Source of the DNA: Actinomycetota bacterium
GTDB taxonomy: Bacteria > Actinomycetota > Thermoleophilia > Gaiellales > Gaiellaceae
Reading direction: 5' to 3'
DNA length: 6,749 nt
Assembly (NCBI GenBank): GCA_003170995.1
Contig: PMXT01000083.1
Location: forward strand, 1-6,749
The notes under the pieces were generated by a model that was given only the letters and a program-made list of their open reading frames with translations, made no database searches and was not told the DNA's origin. Made by a program: the position numbers and the translations under genes. Of this stretch, positions 1 through 6,088 are shown one piece after another. Numbering within the stretch: position 1 is the stretch's first letter; each line of letters starts with the position of its first letter.

Positions 1-21
1 CCACCGACCCGGTAAGGCGCT

Positions 22-69
22 TGTGAACGGCTGAGTCGGTCCGGGTCAGAGTGACGGTCGAAGTCGAGC
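22..69 (+). repeat. Left terminal inverted repeat of element 1
   Basis: Aligned without gaps to the reverse complement of 3662..3709, this shows 36 of 48 identical positions. Conserved blocks are the terminal TGT, ACGGC, TCCGGGTC, and TGACGGTCGA followed one base later by GTCGAGC. The 5'-TG terminus fits IS21-family ends. It sets the left boundary of element 1. Confidence 0.85.
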
Positions 70-126
70 GGCCATCAAGTCGAGGTCGAAACCTCGCGTC
101 CGACGGGCGGGCGGATAGCCTCGACC
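58..126 (+). repeat. Subterminal repeats at left end of element 1
   Basis: AAGTCGAG occurs at 61..68 and again at 77..84, each with further GTCGA copies beside it. An inverted version (CCTCGACCT) follows at 118..126. The right end has matching inverted copies around 3662..3685. IS21-family ends typically carry several short repeats that serve as transposase binding sites, and these fit that role by position and pattern. Binding is inferred. Confidence 0.55.
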
Positions 127-144
127 TGCGGACGAGAGAAAGGC

Positions 145-175
145 GAGGGCCCGGGTTTCGCAGACCCGAGCCCTC
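145..175 (+). promoter_or_regulatory. Conserved leader hairpin A of element 1
   Basis: Arms GAGGGCCCGGGT (145..156) and ACCCGAGCCCTC (164..175) pair at 11 of 12 positions around the 7-base loop TTCGCAG. The preceding bases AGAAAGGC also resemble those before the hairpin of element 2 (AGGAAGGT). No T-run follows, so it is not a typical intrinsic terminator. It lies 90 bases upstream of the zinc-finger start. Its near-identical partner at 6576..6604 in a divergent element argues for selection on the structure. Confidence 0.75.
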
Positions 176-201
176 TGGTCGGTTGCGGACGCGGCCGACC
201 A
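176..201 (+). promoter_or_regulatory. Second leader hairpin, directly after hairpin A
   Basis: TGGTCGG (176..182) pairs perfectly with CCGACCA (195..201) around a 12-base loop, with no gap after hairpin A. A smaller stem-loop, GTGG (206..209) with CCAC (215..218), follows. Element 2 also has a second stem shortly after its hairpin A, but of different sequence. Confidence 0.5.
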
Positions 202-229
202 TGGTGTGGTTGTTCCACGGCTGGGGTCG

Positions 230-239
230 GGCGTCCACT
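230..239 (+). promoter_or_regulatory. Leader motif GGCGTCCACT shared with element 2
   Basis: This 10-mer matches 9 of 10 bases of GGCGTCCAGT at 6518..6509 in the element 2 leader. The spacing from the end of hairpin A is 54 bases here and 57 there. The role is unknown; it may be part of a shared RNA structure or a protein binding site. Confidence 0.45.
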
Positions 240-243
240 TTTC

Positions 244-269
244 GCGTGTCCGCAGGAGTGCGGACATGC
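244..269 (+). promoter_or_regulatory. Hairpin holding the zinc-finger start codon, Shine-Dalgarno in the loop
   Basis: GCGTGTCCGC (244..253) pairs with GCGGACATGC (260..269) in ten consecutive pairs, one of them G-U. The 6-base loop AGGAGT (254..259) is the Shine-Dalgarno sequence, and the ATG start codon (266..268) is inside the 3' arm. Such a structure would hide the start codon while exposing the ribosome binding site, so it is a candidate translational switch for the zinc-finger gene. Confidence 0.6.
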
Positions 270-952
270 TCCGTCGGCTCGCCCGTGCAGCCCTGGTCCT
301 CATCCAGCTCGTGTGCGGTTGGTGCCGGGCTCGCTTCTTCGTCTGCCGCTCCTGCTACCGGGGCCAGGGCTACTGCAGCAAGCCCTGCCGCGAGCAGAGC
401 CGCGAGCTCATCCTGGCCAAGGCGGAGCAGACGTACCGCAAGAAGCCCGCGGTGCGCGCCAATCGCGCCGAGCGCGCACGGTTCCGACGCGCCCGTCGGC
501 GGGAGGAAGCGGCCCGCGTAGCCTATCTGGGTTCAATACCGGCGACTACTGCGGCTGACTTGCCCGCGCCGACCGGTCCGGCGTCGCCGATCCCCGGCGA
601 GCCCGCGACCGGCGACGGGAGCAAGTCCGATGGATCCGTACACGATGACCATCAAGCTCGGCAGCAGCCGGACGCGGCTGCTGCTGAGGCAGGGCAGCGA
701 CGAGCTGATGCGGGCCTCGCTGCCCTCGCCGGCGCCGTGCTGCTCGGCGAGGCCGGCCAGGGCGCTGTTGGAGAGCATGGCGCTCTGGCTGGATACCCGC
801 TTGCGCGTTGTGCTGTCTGCGGACGAGCCAGCGACTGGATCCTGCCTGGCTCTCACCGACGAGCGCGGGACCGCCTCTCCCACGCTGTTCTACGAGGTCG
901 TCACGGCCGGGCGAGCGCGGCGTCGCCCGGTGCGGCTGCGCGGCGTCGATGA
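266..952 (+). CDS. Small Cys-rich zinc-finger protein, element 1
   Basis: The N-terminal part has six cysteines in the pattern C17-x2-C20-x6-C27-x2-C30-x6-C37-x3-C41, with YRGQGYC between the last pairs. These can bind two zinc ions, and an Arg-rich basic tail (residues about 58-85) suggests nucleic-acid binding. The protein is homologous to the zinc-finger protein of element 2 (6089..6469). ATG 266 is chosen over the GTG at 206 because AGGAG sits 8 bases upstream and homology begins near residue 13. The frame stays open to 952, giving 228 aa, but everything after residue 121 lies over the well-supported gene at 630. There the third-position G+C bias belongs to the other frame, so the true ancestral stop may have been lost. 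A late CxxC (C182, C185) lies in that overlap. Function in transposition is unknown; regulator or targeting factor is inference. Confidence 0.65.
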   Translation: MLRRLARAALVLIQLVCGWCRARFFVCRSCYRGQGYCSKPCREQSRELILAKAEQTYRKKPAVRANRAERARFRRARRREEAARVAYLGSIPATTAADLPAPTGPASPIPGEPATGDGSKSDGSVHDDHQARQQPDAAAAEAGQRRADAGLAALAGAVLLGEAGQGAVGEHGALAGYPLARCAVCGRASDWILPGSHRRARDRLSHAVLRGRHGRASAASPGAAARRR

Positions 953-1004
953 CTTCGCCGACCTGCGGCAGCTCAGCCTGCTCGATGCCGGAGGTCGCCG
1001 ATGA
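630..1004 (+). CDS. 124-aa protein of unknown function upstream of istA
   Basis: I do not recognise a domain. The frame has strong third-position G+C bias throughout and GGGAG 11 bases before ATG 630; ATG 645 is an alternative start. The stop overlaps the transposase start in an ATGA (1001..1004), which indicates translational coupling and a role in the same operon. The protein begins with a short beta-like stretch (TIKLGSSRTRLLLRQG), has a leucine-rich middle around LLESMALWLDTRLRVVL, and ends in a charged segment, FADLRQLSLLDAGGRR. No membrane segment or signal peptide is visible. It occupies the position held by the ParB-like gene in element 2, so it may be an element-specific accessory factor; this is inference from position only. 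It overlaps the tail of the zinc-finger reading frame by 323 bases. Confidence 0.75.
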   Translation: MDPYTMTIKLGSSRTRLLLRQGSDELMRASLPSPAPCCSARPARALLESMALWLDTRLRVVLSADEPATGSCLALTDERGTASPTLFYEVVTAGRARRRPVRLRGVDDFADLRQLSLLDAGGRR

Positions 1005-2479
1005 CCATCTCCAGCGAGCGGGAGGCCAAGATCCGCGTGCTGCACTACGGCGAGCACTGGCCGGTGGGGACCATCGCCAAGCAGTTGGGGATCCACGAGG
1101 ACGCCATCGAGCGGGTCCTCCGATTGGACCAGCCGCGCAAGCTGCCGCAGCGGCCGATGCTGGTCGACCCCTTCCGCGACTTCATCGACCAGACCCTGCA
1201 GGAGTACCCGAGCCTGCGCTCCACCCGCCTGTTCGACATGCTCCAGCCCCGCGGCTTTCAGGGCTCGGTGCGCACCCTGCGCGAGTTCGTCAAGCAGGTG
1301 CGGCCCCAGCCCAAGCACGAGGCGTTCCTGCGTCTGTCCCCGATCATCGGCGAGCAGGCGCAGGCCGACTGGGCCCGCGTCGGGGAGATTAAGGTCAAGG
1401 GCGGCGTGCGCGTCCTCTGGATCTTCCTCATCGTCCTCGCGTGGTCGCGGGCGATGTGGGGTGAATTCGTCCTTGATCTGTCGGTCCACTCGCTGCTGCG
1501 CTCGCTGGCGCGCGCCGCGGACTTCTTCGGTGGCACTTGCCGCGAGTGGCTCTTCGACAACCCCAAGACCGTCGTGCTGGAGCGTTGCCGGCAGGCGGCT
1601 CGCTTTCACCCTCTGCTCTTGGACCTCTCCGGCCGCTATGCCGTGCGCCTGAAGCTGTGCGCGCCGCGCAAGGGGAATGAGAAGGGGACCGTCGAGCGGC
1701 TGGTGCGTTACACCCGCGACCGCTTCCTCGCCGCCCGTCGGATCCACAGCGTCGAGCAGGGCAACCGTGAGCTGCTCGATTTCATCGACCAGATCGCCCA
1801 CGCGCGCCCCCATCCTACGATCCCCGGGCGTACCGTCCGCGACTGCTTCGAGGAGGAACAAGAGCGCCTGCTGCCCCTGCCCGCCTCCCCGGTCGGCACC
1901 GACGAGATCCTGCCCGTGAGGGTGGACAAGACCGCCTTCTGCCGCTTCGACACCAACGTCTACTCGGTGGACCCGGAGCACGTCGGCAAGACGCTGACCC
2001 TGGCCGCCGACGATCGCGAGGTGCGGCTGCTCGACGGCAGCGCTCTACTCGTCAGCCACGCGCGCTGCTGGGGGCGACGACAGACCGTCGAGGCCCCCGA
2101 GCACCGCCGGGCGCTCCTGGCGCAGAAGGCGGGCGCGCGGGAGCACAAGGGGCGCGACCGCCTGCGCTCGGCCATCCCAGCCATCGAGGAGCTGTACGGC
2201 CGGTGGGTCGAGGCAGGCCGCAACCTGGGCTCGATGACCGCGCAGACGCTCAAGCTCCTCGACCTCTACGGCGTCGATCTGCTTCAGCGGGCCGTCGCAC
2301 AGGTCCTCGCCAAGGGCCTGCACGACCCCGGCGCGCTCGCCTCGCTCTGCGAGCAGCGCCGGCGGGCCGCCCACGCCCCGGTCCCCGTCGACATCCCGCT
2401 GCCATCCCACGTCAACGACCGCGACGTCATCCCTCACGACCTGGAGACCTACGATGAAAAGCCCCGACGGCGTGATTGA
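1001..2479 (+). CDS. istA: IS21-like transposase (IstA), element 1
   Basis: This 492-aa DDE transposase would carry out DNA cleavage and strand transfer. A helix-turn-helix lies near residues 20-40 (TIAKQLGIHEDAIERVL). The integrase core follows, with D123 in GEQAQADW, D186 in LFDNPKT and E232 in the KGTVE segment. The 46-residue spacing between the last two is identical in the other transposase of this window. A beta-rich Mu-type C-terminal region follows (about 305-355, with FDTNVYSVDPEHVGKTL, typical of the family), then a helical tail. Length is normal for IstA. ATG 1001 is supported by GGAGG six bases upstream and the ATGA overlap with the gene before. The 3' end overlaps istB by 26 bases. 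The reading frame is intact and the catalytic triad present, so the enzyme is probably functional. Confidence 0.93.
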   Translation: MTISSEREAKIRVLHYGEHWPVGTIAKQLGIHEDAIERVLRLDQPRKLPQRPMLVDPFRDFIDQTLQEYPSLRSTRLFDMLQPRGFQGSVRTLREFVKQVRPQPKHEAFLRLSPIIGEQAQADWARVGEIKVKGGVRVLWIFLIVLAWSRAMWGEFVLDLSVHSLLRSLARAADFFGGTCREWLFDNPKTVVLERCRQAARFHPLLLDLSGRYAVRLKLCAPRKGNEKGTVERLVRYTRDRFLAARRIHSVEQGNRELLDFIDQIAHARPHPTIPGRTVRDCFEEEQERLLPLPASPVGTDEILPVRVDKTAFCRFDTNVYSVDPEHVGKTLTLAADDREVRLLDGSALLVSHARCWGRRQTVEAPEHRRALLAQKAGAREHKGRDRLRSAIPAIEELYGRWVEAGRNLGSMTAQTLKLLDLYGVDLLQRAVAQVLAKGLHDPGALASLCEQRRRAAHAPVPVDIPLPSHVNDRDVIPHDLETYDEKPRRRD

Positions 2480-3221
2480 GGCCCTGCGCGCGCTCTTCGT
2501 GCGTGCCCCGGCCGACGCGTTGGGCGCCTTGCTCGCCCACCTGACCAAGTCCCGCGCCTCGCCGGTGCAGTGCTTCGAGCAACTGGTGGCCCTCGAGCGG
2601 CGCGAGCGCGACGAGCGCAATCTGGAGCGGCGCACCAAGAGCGCCACGCTGGGCACCTTCAAAGCGCTCGACCGCTTCGACTGGAACCACCCGCGCTCCA
2701 TCGATCGGACCCTCTACGAGAGCCTGCTCGAGCTCGACTTCCTGAAGCAGGGCGACAACGTCCTCTTCCGAGGCCAAAGCGGCGTGGGCAAGACCAACCT
2801 CGCCCAGGCGCTGGGAATGGTTGCGCTCCAGCAGGGCCGCACGGTGCGCTTCACCACCCTCGCCGCCGCCCTCGCCGACCTCTCGCGTCAGGAGTCGGTG
2901 CCCGCCCTCGAGCGCAGGCTGCGCCGCTACACCTCGGTCGACCTGCTCATCCTCGACGAACTGGGCTACCTGCCCTGCGACGGTCGCTCCGCCGACCTGC
3001 TCTACAACATCGTCAGCCGCAGGCACGAGCAGCGCTCCACCGCCATCACCACCAACCTTGCCTACAAGCAGTGGAGCACCGTCTTCCCCGGTGCCGCCTG
3101 CGTCGCCGCCCTCGTCGACCGCTTTGCCCAGCACTGCCACGTCGTCGATATCGACGCCGAGTCCTGGCGCAAGAAGGAAGCGGGCGAGCGCAGCACCGCC
3201 AAGGAACGCAAGAGGAGCTGA
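2454..3221 (+). CDS. istB: IS21-like helper ATPase (IstB), element 1
   Basis: This 255-aa AAA+ ATPase is related to DnaC/DnaI. In IS21 elements the family assembles on DNA, selects the target and activates IstA. It shows Walker A GQSGVGKT (107-114), Walker B LLILDELG (164-171, with D168 and E169), a sensor-like TTN (199-201) and a candidate arginine finger in VDRF (R223). The helical N-terminal about 100 residues form the usual IstA/DNA interaction part; WNHPRSIDRTLYESL resembles the family's conserved stretch before Walker A. The C-terminus is very basic. ATG 2454 has GGAG seven bases upstream and lies inside the end of istA, typical of this pair. The next gene begins two bases after its stop. 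The gene appears intact. Confidence 0.93.
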   Translation: MKSPDGVIEALRALFVRAPADALGALLAHLTKSRASPVQCFEQLVALERRERDERNLERRTKSATLGTFKALDRFDWNHPRSIDRTLYESLLELDFLKQGDNVLFRGQSGVGKTNLAQALGMVALQQGRTVRFTTLAAALADLSRQESVPALERRLRRYTSVDLLILDELGYLPCDGRSADLLYNIVSRRHEQRSTAITTNLAYKQWSTVFPGAACVAALVDRFAQHCHVVDIDAESWRKKEAGERSTAKERKRS

Positions 3222-3223
3222 CC

Positions 3224-3625
3224 ATGCCCCGACAACTCGACCTTGGCTTGGACCTGCCGCCCGAGAAACCAGGTCGCGCTCGCACCCCCGAGCAGCAATG
3301 GCTCACTTGGGCCGCATCCGAATGGACGCGCTTCAATGGCGCTACGATGACCGTGCGCTGGGCGCGTGACCTCGCACTCGTGCGTCCGCTCCTCAAGCTG
3401 CACGGCGACCGGGAACTCAGACTTCGCTGGAACGCCTACCTCGCCACGATGGACGAGTACTTCGCGCGCCGCGGCTGGGACGTCCCTTCCTTCTCCGCCG
3501 CCATCGATCGCTATCGCGGCAGCACCGATCTCGTCCCCATCGTCCGCCGCCGCCGGCTTCTTGAAGCCGAGGAGAACGACCGCGACCCGCTCACCGGTGC
3601 CGGCCTCCAACACCGCAACCGATGA
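3224..3625 (+). CDS. 133-aa protein of unknown function downstream of istB
   Basis: I cannot assign a family. The start ATG 3224 has AGGAG six bases upstream and lies two bases after the istB stop, so it is almost certainly the last gene of the element 1 operon. It ends 37 bases before the right terminal repeat. The N-terminus has a short LDLGLDLPPEKPG stretch; the middle is rich in Trp and basic residues (WAASEWTRFNG, MTVRWARDLALVRPLL, LRWNAYLATMDEYFARRGWDVPSF), suggesting a compact helical domain. The C-terminal 25 residues are Arg-rich and charged. No signal peptide, membrane segment or Cys motif is visible. A third gene after istB is uncommon in IS21 elements. A DNA-binding or accessory transposition role is conceivable but unproven. 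Confidence 0.75.
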   Translation: MPRQLDLGLDLPPEKPGRARTPEQQWLTWAASEWTRFNGATMTVRWARDLALVRPLLKLHGDRELRLRWNAYLATMDEYFARRGWDVPSFSAAIDRYRGSTDLVPIVRRRRLLEAEENDRDPLTGAGLQHRNR

Positions 3626-3661
3626 TCACCGGCGAGAGCCGCCTTCGAGGCCGCGGCGCGG

Positions 3662-3709
3662 GCTCGACCTCGACCGTCATTTCGACCCGGATTCTCGCTG
3701 CCGTCTACA
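3662..3709 (-). repeat. Right terminal inverted repeat of element 1
   Basis: This is the partner of 22..69 (36 of 48 identical, no gaps). Read on the - strand it begins TGTAGACGGC. The TAG at its tip provides an in-frame stop for the interrupted istB of element 2. The space between the last gene (ends 3625) and this repeat contains no further gene and no clear terminator. Confidence 0.85.
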
Positions 3710-3779
3710 GCTCGTCGAGGATCTCGGCGATCTTGGTCAGGTGCAGGCTCTTCAATAGCTGCTCGAGGTCGTCATTCAT
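3705..3779 (-). pseudogene. istB of element 2, cut off after 23 codons by element 1
   Basis: The start ATG 3779 overlaps the end of the upstream transposase by 8 bases, as in intact istA-istB pairs. The encoded peptide starts MNDDLEQLLKSLHLTKIAEI, which is the typical beginning of an IstB protein. Codon 24 is formed at the junction and TAG (3707..3705) follows inside the right terminal repeat of element 1. No Walker motif remains, so the product cannot work as a helper ATPase. Position 3710 is therefore the junction between the two elements. The 21 bases beyond the other side of element 1 do not extend this protein in any obvious way. Confidence 0.85.
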
Positions 3780-5190
3780 CGGTGCCGTCCTCCGGGTCCT
3801 TCTCTTTGACGGTGAGGACGAAGTAGTCGGTGGCGATCTCGCGGAGCACCAGGCGCTCGAGCCGATCGAGGTCGAAGAGGCCGTATTGCTCGGCTCTGGC
3901 CACAGCGGCCAACAGGGGCGCCTCGGGGTAGTCGCGCACCATCTTGAGCAGCCGGCGCAGGCCGAGCGTGCCCTTGCCCGACGCGCGCTTCTTGAGCGCC
4001 GCCGTGTAGGAGGCGAGCTTGGGCTGCGCCGCCAAGAGCTCCTGCTCCTCGGGCGGCGGTTCGTGCTTCTTGCGCAGCTCTCCCCGAGGGGGCCGGTGCG
4101 CGGGCTCGGTCAAGCGCGCGCCCTTGGGCTCGACCACGCGCGCGTGGCGGGCGACCTCGCGGGGTCCGTCGTAGACCTCGATGCGATCTTCGAGCTCGCG
4201 CACCTCGAGGCGCCGGCCGATCAGCCGGTACGGGCACGAGTAGCGATTGGTCCGGACGCTGATGTAGCCCTCCAGATCGACGATGCGCTGGTGGAGCACG
4301 TAGACCTCCGGGATCCAGATCGGCAGCGGCTTGAGACAGACGAGCTCGGTGGCGAAGAGGTCGCGCCGCCTGGCATGCAGCTTGGGCGAATAGAGGGCGT
4401 TGACCTTGTCGCACCAGACGACCGCTTCGCGGTTGGCGTGGTCCCAATCCTCGAATTTGCGGCCGGCCAGGAAATTGTTCTGCACGTAATCGAAGCCCAG
4501 CTCGACCCGGGCCGAGCGGTTGGCATCGCCTATCTCGTGCGCGGCGAATTGGAAGCCCAGCCGCTCGGCGAAGGCCGCCATCTCGGGGGCGGGCACCATA
4601 TTGGCGCCCGAGCCGCAGAGCACCAGGACGTGGGTGTTGTCGATCATGCAGCGGCCGGCGGTGCGGCCGAAGTACTTGAGCGCCGCGGTGAGGAAGAGCT
4701 TGCACTCGAAGCGGGTGAACCAGGCGTAGAGCTGGATGAAGATCATCCGCGAGAAGCAGAGCACCAGCGAGGCGATGTTCACCTTCTTGAGCACCCCGCC
4801 AATCTCGGCCGTGTGCGGCGAGGTGTCGTGCTGCATCTCCTCGCCGGGCTTGAAGTCGTAATGGCCGGCGGGCTCCTTGGGCTCGTGGCCGATGCCGTGG
4901 CGGCGGCAGTAGGCGGTGAGCGCCTGGTACGAGAGCTTGGCCCCCCGCGCCACGATCTCCTCGTGGACACGCACCAGGTTGCCTTTGCAGGCGGCGTACT
5001 GCGCGAGGATCTCCTCGTGGTGCGGCCCCGCCAGCTCCGCTCTCACGAGGCGCGGCACCTCGGCGCTGCCGCTCTCGACGACGTCCTCCACGGCGTCGCG
5101 CGACACACCGAGCGCCTCGGCGATGGCGTGGACGCCGTGACCTTTCTTCCTGAGCTCAAGGATGGCCGTGCGCTGGCTCTGGTCGAGCAT
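3772..5190 (-). CDS. istA: IS21-like transposase (IstA), element 2
   Basis: This 472-aa DDE transposase is clearly IS21-like but only distantly similar to the one in element 1. The N-terminal helix-turn-helix is at about 13-38 (KKGHGVHAIAEALGVSRDAV). Catalytic residues are D122 in EMQHDTSPH, D184 in CMIDNTHVL and E230 in ANRSARVE; the last replaces the KGxVE form seen in element 1. The 46-residue spacing between D184 and E230 equals that in the element 1 enzyme. The C-terminal part contains the family's ISVRTNRYSCPYRLIGRRLEV stretch (310-330), split here from the fuller motif, followed by a charged helical tail. ATG 5190 has AAGGAG seven bases upstream, inside the end of the parB-like gene (35-base overlap). 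The catalytic centre is intact, but the partner istB is destroyed. Confidence 0.92.
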   Translation of the reverse strand: MLDQSQRTAILELRKKGHGVHAIAEALGVSRDAVEDVVESGSAEVPRLVRAELAGPHHEEILAQYAACKGNLVRVHEEIVARGAKLSYQALTAYCRRHGIGHEPKEPAGHYDFKPGEEMQHDTSPHTAEIGGVLKKVNIASLVLCFSRMIFIQLYAWFTRFECKLFLTAALKYFGRTAGRCMIDNTHVLVLCGSGANMVPAPEMAAFAERLGFQFAAHEIGDANRSARVELGFDYVQNNFLAGRKFEDWDHANREAVVWCDKVNALYSPKLHARRRDLFATELVCLKPLPIWIPEVYVLHQRIVDLEGYISVRTNRYSCPYRLIGRRLEVRELEDRIEVYDGPREVARHARVVEPKGARLTEPAHRPPRGELRKKHEPPPEEQELLAAQPKLASYTAALKKRASGKGTLGLRRLLKMVRDYPEAPLLAAVARAEQYGLFDLDRLERLVLREIATDYFVLTVKEKDPEDGTDE

Positions 5191-6070
5191 CGGCGAGCTC
5201 CTTGTCGAAGAGGTGGAAGAGGGTTTGGGTATCGGCCCGGGCTTGCGCGAGGCAGAGCGTCACCTCGCTCTTCTCGGCGCTCTCGAGCTGTCGGGCGATC
5301 CCCTCGCGCAGGCGCCCGCTGGCGCGTCGACTGATGGCGGCGATTGCCCCCAGATCGCCCAGGAGCGCTCGCGCCGGCGGCTTCTCGAGCGGCCCATCGC
5401 GGCTCAGCTCCGCTTGCGCCTTGAGGAAGAGCCACGGATTGGCCAGGAGCCGATCGCGCGCCTGCGCGTCGCCTGCGAGCCACGCACGGTAAAGCGCCGC
5501 AAGCTGCCGGCTGCTCGTCGCCTTGCTGCCCAGCGCAACGACCAGCTGCACGCATGCCTTGCGGTTGGCGCGCGCCAATGGCACCAGGTACTTCATGGCC
5601 GCGTACGGCGCGAGCAGGCCGCGGCGCACTCTCTCCTGAATCTCCTCGGGGAGCTCCTCGACCAGGCCCAGCCGCCGGCAGACCCAGCTCGCAGTCTTGT
5701 CGAAGCGCTGCGCGAGCACCTCCTGGCTGAGCGCCGGGCGGGACCGCAGGCGCAGCTCGCGCAAAAGCCATCCCTGCTCGAAGGCGTCTCCGCCCTCGGA
5801 CTCGCGCATCAGATGCCCGAGGATCAGCGCCTCCGCCTCGCTCAGCTGCCAGGCGGTGGCCAGCACCGTGTCGGACTTGAGCTGCTTGAGGCAGCGCACC
5901 CGCTTGTAGCCGTCCACCACCACGTGCCGCTCGTCGCGATCGGCCACGACCACGATCGGCACCTGCTGGCCCTTCTCGGCCAGCGAGGCCAGCAGTCGCC
6001 TCTCCCGCTCCGGCGACCGCCGGCGCAACGGCTCGTATCGAAGATCCAGCTGCTGATGCTCAAGCTCCAT
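5156..6070 (-). CDS. ParB-like nuclease-domain protein in element 2
   Basis: This 304-aa protein has an N-terminal ParB/Spo0J-type fold (about 10-70): RERRLLASLAEKGQQVPIVV followed by a beta-strand and DGYKRVRCLKQL, which stands where ParB proteins have the GERRxRA nucleotide-binding motif. A helix-turn-helix follows at about 113-138 (LSQEVLAQRFDKTASWVCRRLG), then a helical C-terminal region with no recognised domain. The family binds specific DNA sites and some members hydrolyse CTP. Here it sits between the zinc-finger gene (18-base gap) and istA (35-base overlap), so it is an accessory of the transposon and not a chromosome partition gene; no parA or clear parS is present. A role in end binding, target choice or regulation is inferred. 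The ribosome site before ATG 6070 is weak (GAAGAG). Confidence 0.85.
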   Translation of the reverse strand: MELEHQQLDLRYEPLRRRSPERERRLLASLAEKGQQVPIVVVADRDERHVVVDGYKRVRCLKQLKSDTVLATAWQLSEAEALILGHLMRESEGGDAFEQGWLLRELRLRSRPALSQEVLAQRFDKTASWVCRRLGLVEELPEEIQERVRRGLLAPYAAMKYLVPLARANRKACVQLVVALGSKATSSRQLAALYRAWLAGDAQARDRLLANPWLFLKAQAELSRDGPLEKPPARALLGDLGAIAAISRRASGRLREGIARQLESAEKSEVTLCLAQARADTQTLFHLFDKELADARPEPAHGHP

Positions 6071-6088
6071 CGCTCTTCGCGGCGGGGC

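Larger units (their letters stand above)
22..3709 (+). mobile_element. Element 1: complete IS21-like insertion element with accessory genes
   Basis: The unit is 3688 bp and is bounded by imperfect inverted repeats at 22..69 and 3662..3709. It encloses adjacent istA-like and istB-like genes, the defining pair of the IS21 family. It is larger than a minimal IS21 element because it also carries a zinc-finger gene and a 124-aa gene upstream, and a 133-aa gene downstream. All five genes read rightwards. The right end lies inside an istB-like gene of a second element. Only GCT (19..21 and 3710..3712) is repeated at the two edges, which is shorter than the usual 4-8 bp IS21 target duplication and may be chance. 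No frameshift or internal stop is seen, so the element looks potentially active. Confidence 0.85.

Noticed and set aside
51..521. 156-codon + strand frame covering the leader and start of the zinc-finger gene
   Set aside because: It starts within the terminal repeat and is Ser/Ala/Arg-rich without motifs, while the alternative frame carries the six-Cys signature.
890..1981. Long open frame (363 codons) on the - strand opposite istA of element 1
   Set aside because: It is the antisense shadow of a well-supported transposase gene in G+C-rich DNA, without a sensible ribosome site or recognisable protein features.
3630..3641. CGGC-GAGA-GCCG stem-loop after the last gene of element 1
   Set aside because: Only four pairs and no T-run; not enough for a terminator call.
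3622..5334. 570-codon open frame on the + strand opposite the element 2 transposase
   Set aside because: It reads as low-complexity Leu/Ala/Arg/Glu-rich sequence, mirrors the real gene on the other strand and crosses the element junction; it is a high-GC artefact.
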